Below, in pieces: positions 1 through 7,067 of a stretch of 9,603 bases of DNA; positions within the stretch are counted from its first letter, which is position 1; every line of letters starts with the position of its first letter. The notes under the pieces were generated by a model. That model saw nothing but the letters and a program-made list of their open reading frames with translations, had not been told where the DNA came from and did no database searches. Position numbers and translations under genes: made by a program. The DNA is from Candidatus Omnitrophota bacterium (GTDB lineage: Bacteria; Omnitrophota; Gorgyraeia; Aquiviventales; Aquiviventaceae): positions 1 to 9,603 of the forward strand of contig JAGVGS010000215.1 of assembly GCA_020057015.1 (NCBI GenBank), given 5' to 3'.

Positions 1-163
1 CCAGGGCCTCAGCGGTCTGCGCATGCCGGCCGGCGTGCTCCCCGAAGCCATGCACCAGCACGAGGGCTGCGCGCGGGCTGTCCGGTTGCCACAGGCGGTA
101 GACCAGCGTCTGGCTGGAGGCAGTGCTGCGCCACTGCCCTTCTCGGTACGCGATGCCGCTCAT
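1..163 (-). CDS. Alpha/beta hydrolase, monoacylglycerol lipase-like (N-terminal part, cut by window edge)
   Basis: Only the first 54 residues are visible; the gene runs off the left edge. After a short beta-rich start (LVYRLWQP near residues 20-27), the reading frame contains LVLVHGFGEHAGRH at residues 34-47. This is the oxyanion-hole strand and loop (HG-x-G-EH-x-x-RH) typical of the serine-hydrolase group that includes monoacylglycerol lipases and PldB-type lysophospholipases (Hydrolase_4 / S33 family). The nucleophile Ser, Asp and His lie outside the window. The ATG at 163 overlaps the TGA of the acyl-CoA synthetase as ATGA, and no Shine-Dalgarno is seen, so translation probably depends on coupling. 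In this context the likely job is to release fatty acids from mono- or lysoglycerolipids for activation by the upstream synthetase. The substrate is inference; an esterase or peptidase of the same fold cannot be excluded. Confidence 0.8.
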   Translation of the reverse strand, partial: MSGIAYREGQWRSTASSQTLVYRLWQPDSPRAALVLVHGFGEHAGRHAQTAEAL

Positions 164-1935
164 GCGGCGTAGAGGCTGTCGAGGATAGCGGCGTAGCGCT
201 GTGCGATGACGCTGCGCTTAGCCTTCAGGGTGGGGGTGAGCTCTCCGGAGGCCAGCGAGAATTCCTGGTCCAGCAAGGCAATGCGTTTGAGTTGCTCGTA
301 GCCAGCCAACGTCGCCTGGCGGGCTTGCACGCGCTGCCAGAATTGGTCGATGACGCGCGGGTCCTTGACCCAGGCTGCCGGCGCGCCGGTGGCGCCTAGG
401 CCACAAGCAGCCGAAGCTTCCCGCAGCGCGGCGGCGTGCGGCACGATGAGGGCCACGCAATAGGGCCGACGGTCGCCGTAGACGAACACCTGGCTGATCC
501 ACGGGTCGGTGATGAGCAAATTCTCGAGCTTTTGCGGGGCCACGAATTTGCCGCCGGCGGTCTTGATGAGGTCTTTCTTGCGGTCGGTGATGACGAGGCA
601 GTCGCACGCGTCCAGATGGCCGATATCGCCGGTGTGGAACCAGCCCTCGACGATGACCGCCGCCGTTGCCTCGGGCTTATGGTAGTAGCCCTGCATCACG
701 TGCGGGCCGCGCGTAAGGATCTCGCCATCCTCTGCGATGCGCACCTCGACGCCGGGCAGCAGCGGCCCGACGGTGCCAAACCGCGGCACCGGCAGCCGGT
801 TGACGGCAATGACCGGCGAGGTCTCGGTCAGGCCGTAGCCTTCCAGGATCGCGACCTCTACGCTGTCAAAAAACTCTCCGATCTCCTTGGCCAGCGGGGC
901 ACTCCCGCTGACAAAAAAGCGCAGCCGCCCGCCCAGGCGCGCTTGCAGCTTGTGCAGGACGAGCCGCCGCGCCAGGGCCTGCTGCAGCGCGAGCCCAGCG
1001 GGCAGCGCCTGCCCGGCTTGGCGGTATGCGGCTGCTTGCTTGCCGATGCCGATGGCCCAATACGCGAGGCGCTGTTTCAGCGGCGGAGCGTGCTGAATTC
1101 CCTCGCGGATGCGGGTGTACAGCTTCTCAAAAAACCGCGGTACGCCGAGCATGATGGTAGGATGCACTTCCATCATATTCTCCGGAATGGTGTCCATGCT
1201 CTCGGCATAGGCGATCTGCGCGCCCACCTGCAGCATGAGGTACCAGCCGGCCATGCGCTCGAAGACGTGGCACAGCGGCAGAAACGAAAGGTGCGTGTCG
1301 GTGTGATTGATGGGCATGACTTCCAGGCTGGCCGCGACGTTGGAGAGAAAGTTCCGGTGCGAGAGCATGACGCCCTTGGGCTCGCCAGTCGTCCCGGAGG
1401 TGTAGATCAAGGTGGCGGTGTGCTCGGGCTGCAGCGCCTGCAGCCGCTGGCTCAGCGCGGCACGGGTCCCGCGAGTCCTGCCCTGCTCTAGCGCCTGGGT
1501 CCAAGGGATCGCCGCGTGGCTGACGGTGGGCTCCATCGTGACGAGCCGGCGCAGCGAGGGGCAGCCCGCGGCCTGCAATTTCTGCAGTTGCTCTGCGGTC
1601 GAGCCGATCGCAGCCACCGGGGCGCAATCCAAACTGATGGCCCGCACACCCTCGGCGGTCAGGTTGGGGTACAGCGGCACCGACCACGCGCCGACGGCTT
1701 GGATGGCCAAATCGGCGATGCCCCATTCGGGCCGGTTCTCAGAGAGGATCAGCACGCGCTCGCCTGCCTGCACGCCCTCAGTGATCAGCCACTGGGCAAG
1801 GGCTTCCACCTCGGCGGCGGCGGTGCGCCAGGTGAGGGGCTCGTAACGGCCTTGCCGCTTCACGTGGAACAGCGGGCGCTCCCCCAGGGCTGTGGCCTGG
1901 CGGAAGAACATGGCCGGAAGGGTTTCTGGGCGCAT
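160..1935 (-). CDS. Long-chain fatty acid--CoA ligase (AMP-forming)
   Basis: This 591-residue enzyme should activate fatty acids with ATP and CoA, via an acyl-adenylate, for beta-oxidation. All adenylate-forming motifs are present: the phosphate loop YTSGTTGEPKG (178-188), EGYGLTE (365-371), GWFHTGD with the ATP-ribose Asp437 (431-437), the hinge DRKKDLIKTAGGK (451-463), and the C-terminal GELTPTLK with the catalytic Lys571. The stretch around 244-275 (YAESMDTIPENM, then GVPRFFEKLYTRI) is characteristic of the FAA1/COG1022 long-chain branch rather than short-chain or 4-coumarate ligases, and the length fits. No signal peptide or membrane segment is seen, so it is cytosolic or peripheral. I chose the ATG at 1935; a TTG at 1938 lies directly before it, and neither has a strong ribosome site. 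The gene starts 15 bases after the acyl-CoA dehydrogenase stop, and its own TGA overlaps the next start as ATGA. Confidence 0.95.
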   Translation of the reverse strand: MRPETLPAMFFRQATALGERPLFHVKRQGRYEPLTWRTAAAEVEALAQWLITEGVQAGERVLILSENRPEWGIADLAIQAVGAWSVPLYPNLTAEGVRAISLDCAPVAAIGSTAEQLQKLQAAGCPSLRRLVTMEPTVSHAAIPWTQALEQGRTRGTRAALSQRLQALQPEHTATLIYTSGTTGEPKGVMLSHRNFLSNVAASLEVMPINHTDTHLSFLPLCHVFERMAGWYLMLQVGAQIAYAESMDTIPENMMEVHPTIMLGVPRFFEKLYTRIREGIQHAPPLKQRLAYWAIGIGKQAAAYRQAGQALPAGLALQQALARRLVLHKLQARLGGRLRFFVSGSAPLAKEIGEFFDSVEVAILEGYGLTETSPVIAVNRLPVPRFGTVGPLLPGVEVRIAEDGEILTRGPHVMQGYYHKPEATAAVIVEGWFHTGDIGHLDACDCLVITDRKKDLIKTAGGKFVAPQKLENLLITDPWISQVFVYGDRRPYCVALIVPHAAALREASAACGLGATGAPAAWVKDPRVIDQFWQRVQARQATLAGYEQLKRIALLDQEFSLASGELTPTLKAKRSVIAQRYAAILDSLYAA

Positions 1936-1950
1936 CAACCCGAGGGTGCG

Positions 1951-3813
1951 CTACACAAGGCCTTGTTCTAACCACGTGTAGCGGCCGGCCATCACGTCTT
2001 GCGCTGTGCGGTAGAGCTGCGGATCGTGGTTCTGATGCAAGGTGTGAAAGGACTGGGTGATCCGCGCCCGGGCGTCTTGGCAGAACAAGTCAGCGAGCTC
2101 TACCGGGCTTTGCTCTGAGGGTTGGAATCGCACCATGGCTTGCGCTTTCGCACAGGCCGCGATCATCGCGAAGAGGTCAGCGCCGATATCCACGAGGCGG
2201 CCCAACAGCTGCTGGCGATGCGCCAGGCGCATCTGATGCTGCATCGCGCCGTGGAACAGCGCGCGCGCCAAGCGATGGCTGGAGGCTTCCACAAACCGCA
2301 AGTGGGTCGCCAGCCGCCCCTGCCCCGCGTGCTTCGGATAGCCGCTCCACGCGAGCCATTGCTGCGGGTACCACACCGCGTAGCGCGCAAACGCGCGCAG
2401 GGCGGCCTGCAGCTTATCCGTGACGCTGCGCTGCGGGTCGAGCAGGCGGCTGACCATCCGCATATGCGCGTCCAGCGCCTCGCGGGCGATAAAGAGGCGC
2501 ATGATCTCGCTGGTGCCTTCGATGATCATATTAATGCGCGCATCGCGCATCATCCGCTCGACGGCATGCGGGGCCTCGCCCCGCGCGCGCAGCGAGCCGG
2601 ACGTCTCATACCCGCGCCCGCCGCGGATTTGCAGCGTGTCATCAATGATGCGCCAGCTGGCTTCCGAGCAGAACAGCTTGGCGATGGCCGCTTCCAGCCG
2701 GATGTCGGTCGTCTTGCGGTCGACGAGCGCAGAGGTGAGGCCGACCATCGCGTCCATCGCAAACAAGCTGGCGGCCATGTGCCCGATTTTCACGGCGACG
2801 GCTTCATGCTTGCCGATCGCGGTGCCCCACTGCTTGCGCTCTTTGGCCCACTCGCGCACGATGCCCAGGCAGCGCTTGGCCGCCCCGACGCAGCCGGCCG
2901 GAATGGCGATGCGCCCGGCATTGAGCGTCACCAGGGCGAGCTTCAGCCCCAAGCCAGTGCCCCAAATGATGTTTTCCTTGGGCACGCGCACGTTGGTGAA
3001 GCGCATGAGGCCGTTCTGCATGCCCTTGAGGCCCATGAACTGGCAGCGCAGGCGGCACTCGACGCCCGGCATCGAGCGCTCCACGATGAATGCGGTAATC
3101 TGCTTGCGCTCTCTGCCCCCCACGGTGACCGAAGGCGTGCGCGCCATCACGACGATGATCTCGGCGATCGGCCCGTTGGTGCACCAGAGCTTCTCGCCGT
3201 TGATGACGTACGCAGCCCCATTGTCGACCAGGGTGGCGGTGGTGGCCATGTTGGCCGGATCAGAGCCGACCCCTGGTTCGGTGAGCGCAAAGGCGGATAC
3301 CGCGCCCCGCGCCAGGCGCGGCAGGTACTTCTCCTTTTGCTCCGGCGTGCCAAAGAGCATGATCGGCTGGGGGGCCCCAATGCTCTGATGCGCGCTGAGC
3401 AAGACAGCGGTGGAGCTGCAATAGCCGCCGATCGTGCCGATGATGCGGTTGTAGTTGGTCTGCGAGAGCCCCAAGCCGCCATACTGCTTGGGGATCTTCA
3501 TCCCGAAGCAGCCCAGGTCTGCCAGCCCCTTCATCACCGCCGCAGGGATTTCGCCGGTGCGATCGACCTCTTCAGGGTTCAGCTGCGCGCGCAGGAAGGT
3601 CTGCAGCTTGGCGATGAACGCATCGCCGATCTGGCGATCGGCTTCGTCTTGCTCTGGATAAGGAAAGGCAAGCTCGGTGCGCACGCGGCCCATAAACAGG
3701 TCGGCCACGAGGCTGGGGTAATGCCACTCGGCTTCGCGGGCAGCCTCGGTGACCTCGAGGGCCTCAGGGGAGCCTTTGCCGAGCAGCGCGGCGTTGTCAG
3801 AGGGAGCCATCAT
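1951..3813 (-). CDS. Acyl-CoA dehydrogenase, VLCAD-like with C-terminal helical extension
   Basis: This 620-residue FAD enzyme should make the first oxidation of beta-oxidation (acyl-CoA to trans-2-enoyl-CoA). The N-terminal helical domain spans about 60-170, and FALTEPGVGSD (175-185) begins the flavin-binding beta domain. GRIAIPAG (300-307) starts the C-terminal helical domain, with LQIRGGRGYE (394-403) and VERMMRDARI (418-427). The catalytic base is Glu432 in IIEGTSEIMRLF, the position used by short-, medium- and very-long-chain enzymes. About 170 further helical residues (450-620) follow the core, as in VLCAD/ACAD9, where the extension helps membrane association and long-chain specificity; that role here is inference. 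An N-terminal stretch before residue 60 is also present, with no signal peptide. Translation begins ATGATG; the first ATG overlaps the TAA of the enoyl-CoA hydratase (TAATG) without a clear Shine-Dalgarno, so it is probably coupled. An electron-transfer flavoprotein is required but not encoded here. Confidence 0.95.
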   Translation of the reverse strand: MMAPSDNAALLGKGSPEALEVTEAAREAEWHYPSLVADLFMGRVRTELAFPYPEQDEADRQIGDAFIAKLQTFLRAQLNPEEVDRTGEIPAAVMKGLADLGCFGMKIPKQYGGLGLSQTNYNRIIGTIGGYCSSTAVLLSAHQSIGAPQPIMLFGTPEQKEKYLPRLARGAVSAFALTEPGVGSDPANMATTATLVDNGAAYVINGEKLWCTNGPIAEIIVVMARTPSVTVGGRERKQITAFIVERSMPGVECRLRCQFMGLKGMQNGLMRFTNVRVPKENIIWGTGLGLKLALVTLNAGRIAIPAGCVGAAKRCLGIVREWAKERKQWGTAIGKHEAVAVKIGHMAASLFAMDAMVGLTSALVDRKTTDIRLEAAIAKLFCSEASWRIIDDTLQIRGGRGYETSGSLRARGEAPHAVERMMRDARINMIIEGTSEIMRLFIAREALDAHMRMVSRLLDPQRSVTDKLQAALRAFARYAVWYPQQWLAWSGYPKHAGQGRLATHLRFVEASSHRLARALFHGAMQHQMRLAHRQQLLGRLVDIGADLFAMIAACAKAQAMVRFQPSEQSPVELADLFCQDARARITQSFHTLHQNHDPQLYRTAQDVMAGRYTWLEQGLV

Positions 3814-4604
3814 TATCGATCTTTGAACTGCGGCTGGCGCTTCTCGATAAACGCCTTGACCCCTTCGCGGCTATCCTCGCTCAAGGCGATCTTGGGAAAC
3901 GCGGCCGCTTCTTTGGCCAGGCCCTGTTCCAACGGCAGGTCTACTCCGGCTTCAATGGCCTGCAAAGCGCCGGCGATGGCTACAGCTCCTTTAGCCGCGA
4001 TCTTGCGTGCCAGATCTTTCGCGACTTTTAACACTTGGTCTTGCGGGACCACTTGATTGACGAGCCCCAGCCGCAGCGCTTCCTGTGCCGCGTAGATATC
4101 GCCCGTGAGAATCCATTCGGTGGCTTTGGCCTTGCCGATCAGGCGTGGCAGCCGCTGCGTGCCGCCCCACCCCGGGATGATCCCGAGGTTCACTTCCGGC
4201 TGGCCGAAGCGCGCTCGATCACCAGCCACTCTGAGGTGGCAGGCCATCGCCAGCTCCAGCCCGCCGCCGAGACACACGCCGTTGATGGCGGCAATGACCG
4301 GTTTGGTGCTGCGCTGGATTTTCAGAAACACCCGCTGGCCCAGCGCGGCCATTTCCTGTGCGGCCTCAGGGCTGCCGAGTTGGGCGACTTCCTTGAGGTC
4401 TGCTCCGGCGACAAACGCCATCGAGCCGCCGCCGGTGAGGATCACCACCTTCACGGCCGCTTCCGCGGCGAGCGCGTCCATCATCTGCCCCAGCTCTTCC
4501 AGTGTCTGGCGGTTCAGCGCGTTCACCGGCCGATGGTCAATGGTCACGATGGCCAGGCGCTCTTCGACAGCGACTTTCACGCATTCGGCAGAGGTCAGTG
4601 GCAT
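3813..4604 (-). CDS. Enoyl-CoA hydratase (crotonase family)
   Basis: This stand-alone 263-residue crotonase should hydrate trans-2-enoyl-CoA to L-3-hydroxyacyl-CoA. The CoA and oxyanion-hole strand is FVAGADLKEV (64-73). CLGGGLELAMAC (111-122) and FGQPEVNLGIIPGWGG (133-148) carry the two glutamates of the hydratase mechanism, Glu117 and Glu137, matching Glu144 and Glu164 of the rat mitochondrial enzyme. Both being present argues for a true hydratase rather than an isomerase or decarboxylase-like relative. The same frame stays open about 90 codons further upstream, into the 3-hydroxyacyl-CoA dehydrogenase gene. That part is composition-driven nonsense, and the ATG at 4604 is preceded by a strong AAGGAG, so the start is secure. 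The gene sits 22 bases after the dehydrogenase stop, and its TAA overlaps the acyl-CoA dehydrogenase start. Confidence 0.96.
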   Translation of the reverse strand: MPLTSAECVKVAVEERLAIVTIDHRPVNALNRQTLEELGQMMDALAAEAAVKVVILTGGGSMAFVAGADLKEVAQLGSPEAAQEMAALGQRVFLKIQRSTKPVIAAINGVCLGGGLELAMACHLRVAGDRARFGQPEVNLGIIPGWGGTQRLPRLIGKAKATEWILTGDIYAAQEALRLGLVNQVVPQDQVLKVAKDLARKIAAKGAVAIAGALQAIEAGVDLPLEQGLAKEAAAFPKIALSEDSREGVKAFIEKRQPQFKDR

Positions 4605-4608
4605 AGGG

Positions 4609-4614
4609 CTCCTT
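4609..4614 (-). promoter_or_regulatory. Strong ribosome binding site of enoyl-CoA hydratase
   Basis: AAGGAG lies four bases before the ATG at 4604, in the 22-base gap after the 3-hydroxyacyl-CoA dehydrogenase stop. It is the best Shine-Dalgarno in the window. It decides the start against the open frame continuing upstream, and suggests that the hydratase/acyl-CoA dehydrogenase pair is initiated independently. Confidence 0.85.
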
Positions 4615-4626
4615 ATGAAATGAAGC

Positions 4627-5850
4627 TTAGCTCGTGTAGTCGAAAAATCCCTTTTTGGCTGCTTGGCCCCGATGCCCGGCAGCCACCTTGCGTTTGAGCA
4701 GCGGCGAGGGCCAAAAGCGCTCGCCAAACATCTTTGTGAAGCCTTCCAACTCGGCCAGCACCTTGTCGAGCCCCACCTCGTCAGCATAGTGCAGGATGCC
4801 GCCGCGGGCTTGGGGAAAGCCCAGGCCCGCGATGATCGAGAGGTCTGCATCCGCGGCCGTGCACACGTGCTCATCGAGGCAGCGGATCGTCTCGTTGATC
4901 ATCGGCAGCACCAGCCGATGCGGCGTGAACTTCGTGGGGGTGGGCTGCGAGCTTTTGTAGGATTGCAGCAGGCCCTGCAGCTCGGTGTCTGGCTGCCCGG
5001 CGCGGTCACCGTAGAGATAAAACCCGGCCCCGTTTTTCACCCCCAGGCGCTTGAGCTTGGCCATGCCCTCCCAGATCGGGGCCGGCTGCATGCGGCTGCC
5101 GTAGGCATCGAGCAGCACATTCACCACTTCCTTGCAGACATCAAAGCCCAGGTTATCCACCAGCGTGAAGGGCCCCATCGGAAAGCCGAACTCGACCATG
5201 GCCTCGTCAATCTGCTTCGGGGTGGCCGCCCCTTCCTGCATGCAATAAGCCGCCTCGTTCAGATACGGCATGAGGATGCGGTTGACCAAAAAGCCCGGGC
5301 ACTCATTCACCCGCACGGGCAATTTGCGCAAGCTTTCGGCAAACGAGAGGATGTCGGCAATGGTCTCCTCCGACGTCTCCAGGCCCGGAATCACCTCGAC
5401 GAGCTTCATAATGTGCGCGGGGTAAAAAAAGTGCATGCCCACCACTTTATGCGGCCGCTTGGTGACGCCGCCCAGTGCGGAGATCGACAGCGAAGACGTG
5501 TTCGAGGCGATCATGGAGGATTCGGGCAGGAGCTGATCGAGCTCCTTGAAAATCTGCTGCTTGAGGGCCAGCTTCTCAGGCACGGCTTCCACCACCAGGT
5601 CTGCGTCCTTCAGGCTGTCATTCGAGGTCGCCCCGGTGACGAGCATCATTTTCTTCTCGAGCTCATCGGTGGTCATTTTGCCGCGGTCCACCCGGCGCTG
5701 GTAAATTTTGCGGATGGTGCCAAGCCCTTTGTCGACGGCGGCCTGGTCCACATCCTTGAGCACGACCGGCAGGCCGCTAAAGCTGATCACTTGGGCGATC
5801 TCAGCGCCCATCGCGCCGGCGCCGATCACGGCGGTCTTGTAGATATACAT
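4627..5850 (-). CDS. 3-hydroxyacyl-CoA dehydrogenase with tandem C-terminal domains
   Basis: This 407-residue NAD-dependent enzyme should oxidise L-3-hydroxyacyl-CoA to 3-ketoacyl-CoA. The Rossmann loop is GAGAMG (10-15), with Asp33 at the end of the second strand, as expected for NAD rather than NADP. The catalytic dyad is His140 in GMHFFYP and Glu152 in KLVEVI, with the 12-residue spacing of the human enzyme; SNTSS (116-120) and Asn190 in FLVNRILMPYLNEA complete the site. The first C-terminal domain ends near GVKNGAGFYLYG (270-281). A second follows (about 310-407), with GLGFPQARGGILHYAD (342-357) and a GFFDY ending. This doubled layout equals the dehydrogenase half of FadB/trifunctional alpha subunits, without the fused hydratase. 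Its ATG at 5850 overlaps the thiolase TGA (TGATG) with GAGAGG five bases upstream; an in-frame GTG at 5853 is a less likely start. Confidence 0.95.
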   Translation of the reverse strand: MYIYKTAVIGAGAMGAEIAQVISFSGLPVVLKDVDQAAVDKGLGTIRKIYQRRVDRGKMTTDELEKKMMLVTGATSNDSLKDADLVVEAVPEKLALKQQIFKELDQLLPESSMIASNTSSLSISALGGVTKRPHKVVGMHFFYPAHIMKLVEVIPGLETSEETIADILSFAESLRKLPVRVNECPGFLVNRILMPYLNEAAYCMQEGAATPKQIDEAMVEFGFPMGPFTLVDNLGFDVCKEVVNVLLDAYGSRMQPAPIWEGMAKLKRLGVKNGAGFYLYGDRAGQPDTELQGLLQSYKSSQPTPTKFTPHRLVLPMINETIRCLDEHVCTAADADLSIIAGLGFPQARGGILHYADEVGLDKVLAELEGFTKMFGERFWPSPLLKRKVAAGHRGQAAKKGFFDYTS

Positions 5851-7043
5851 CACAGCCTCTCGAAAATGAGCGTGGCCCCCTGCCCGCCGCCGATGCAGGC
5901 GGTGGCCAGGCCGAGTGTGGCGTTGCGGCGCTTCATCTCATGCAGCAGCGTCACGACGAGCCGGGTGCCGGTGGCCCCCACCGGGTGGCCCAGCGCAATC
6001 GAGCCGCCGTTGACATTGGCGATGTCCCGGCTAAAGCCCAGCAATTGCTCGCAGGCCAGGTACGTCGCGGCAAAGGCTTCATTCAGCTCGATGAGCTGGA
6101 TGTCTTTGAGGGTCAGCCCTGCTTTCTTGAGGGCCAGCGGCACCGAGTAGACCGGCCCCAGGCCCATGCGCTCAGGCTCGAGTCCGGCAAACGCGTAGGC
6201 GCGCAGTTTCGCCAGCGGTTTGTAGCCCAGCGCCTTGGCCTTCTCCAGCGACATTACTAGGGTCATCGAGGCGCCATCCGCGTTGAAACAGGCATTCCCA
6301 GGAGTGACGGAGCCGTGCTCCTGAAAAATCGCCGGGTATTGCCCGAGCACTTGTTCGTTCAGGCCGGGATTGATGCCTTCATCCTGCGTGAAGGGCTCTG
6401 GCGGCAGCTCGCGGCCCATGGCGCGCTTCGGGATCATGACCGTCACCACTTCGTCTTTGAACCGCCCCTCGCGCGTGGCGCGGAAGGCGCGCTGGTGCGA
6501 GAGCAGTGCGAATTTGTCCTGCTCGGCGCGGCTGATGGCGCACTCCTTGACGACATTCTCCGCGGTCTGGCCCATGATCTGGCCGCAGATGGGGTCGGTG
6601 AGGCCCTCCCAGATCGTATCGATCATTTCGGCATGGCGCAGCCGCTTGCCCCAGCGCATGTCGCGGCTGACGTAGGGCGAGGCACTCATGCACTCCGCTC
6701 CGCCGGCAATCTGCACGTCGTGGTCGCCGCAGGCGATGTTTTGGGCGGCGTTCACCAGGGCCTGCAGGCCGGAGGCGCAGTTGCGCTGCACGGTGTAGCC
6801 AGGCACTTCCTTGGGCACGCCGGCACGCAGGGCAATCACGCGGGCGATGTTGGGCGCATCGGAGCCCTGCCCCACGCAGCCGACGATCACTTCTTCCAAC
6901 TGGGCAGGCTTGAGGTTGGTGCGCTTGAGCAGCTCTTTCAGGGCGGCCGCGCCGAGGTCCTGCGCGGTGAGCTGTTTCAGGGCCCCGCCGAAGACCCCAT
7001 GCGGCGTGCGCACGCCCTCGACGATTACGACGTCCGTAGACAT
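5850..7043 (-). CDS. Acetyl-CoA C-acyltransferase (thiolase)
   Basis: This 397-residue thiolase should cleave 3-ketoacyl-CoA with CoA to acetyl-CoA and a shortened acyl-CoA. The nucleophile is Cys89 in QRNCASGLQA. The other catalytic motifs are NEAF (321-324), GGSIALGHPVGATG with His353 (346-359), and the second Cys383 in ATACIGGGQG (380-389), so the degradative active site is complete. Length is normal and no targeting signal is present. Chain-length range cannot be read from sequence alone; an acetoacetyl-CoA thiolase is possible, but the neighbouring acyl-CoA dehydrogenase and long-chain ligase favour a beta-oxidation role. I chose the ATG at 7043 because GAGG lies five bases upstream of it. 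A GTG two codons earlier (7049) would overlap that ribosome site. The gene follows the phospholipase by 24 bases and is coupled to the dehydrogenase by a one-base overlap. Confidence 0.95.
   Translation of the reverse strand: MSTDVVIVEGVRTPHGVFGGALKQLTAQDLGAAALKELLKRTNLKPAQLEEVIVGCVGQGSDAPNIARVIALRAGVPKEVPGYTVQRNCASGLQALVNAAQNIACGDHDVQIAGGAECMSASPYVSRDMRWGKRLRHAEMIDTIWEGLTDPICGQIMGQTAENVVKECAISRAEQDKFALLSHQRAFRATREGRFKDEVVTVMIPKRAMGRELPPEPFTQDEGINPGLNEQVLGQYPAIFQEHGSVTPGNACFNADGASMTLVMSLEKAKALGYKPLAKLRAYAFAGLEPERMGLGPVYSVPLALKKAGLTLKDIQLIELNEAFAATYLACEQLLGFSRDIANVNGGSIALGHPVGATGTRLVVTLLHEMKRRNATLGLATACIGGGQGATLIFERL
5856..5861 (-). promoter_or_regulatory. Ribosome binding site of 3-hydroxyacyl-CoA dehydrogenase
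   Basis: GAGAGG lies within the last codons of the thiolase gene, five bases before the ATG at 5850. It supports that ATG, which shares a base with the thiolase TGA, over the GTG at 5853. Confidence 0.6.
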
Positions 7044-7048
7044 AGGCA

Positions 7049-7052
7049 CCTC
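7049..7052 (-). promoter_or_regulatory. Ribosome binding site of thiolase
   Basis: GAGG (in the context TGAGGT) lies five bases before the ATG at 7043, in the 24-base gap after the phospholipase stop. It overlaps the possible GTG start at 7049, which is therefore rejected. Confidence 0.65.
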
Positions 7053-7067
7053 AGAAGTTCTCTCATC

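Noticed and set aside
1955..1966. Perfect 12-base palindrome ACAAGGCCTTGT at the 3' end of the acyl-CoA dehydrogenase gene
   Set aside because: It has no loop and no following T-run, and it lies in coding sequence, so it is not a terminator. One such palindrome is likely by chance.
2122..4056. 644-codon open frame on the + strand, antisense to the acyl-CoA dehydrogenase and hydratase genes
   Set aside because: It crosses a gene boundary, has low-complexity Arg/Ala/His-rich content with no recognisable motif, and mirrors highly conserved proteins on the other strand. Long antisense frames are expected at this G+C content.
4605..4874. Possible 90-residue N-terminal extension of the enoyl-CoA hydratase
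   Set aside because: It overlaps the end of the dehydrogenase gene in another frame, is Arg/Ser/Pro-rich, and the AAGGAG at 4609-4614 marks the start at 4604.
4663..6150. 495-codon + strand open frame antisense to the 3-hydroxyacyl-CoA dehydrogenase
   Set aside because: The translation shows no family motif, and the opposite strand has all catalytic residues of a known enzyme.
7044..7067. Possible promoter or terminator between phospholipase and thiolase
   Set aside because: Only 24 bases, mostly occupied by the ribosome site; no hairpin and no -10/-35 pair can be supported.
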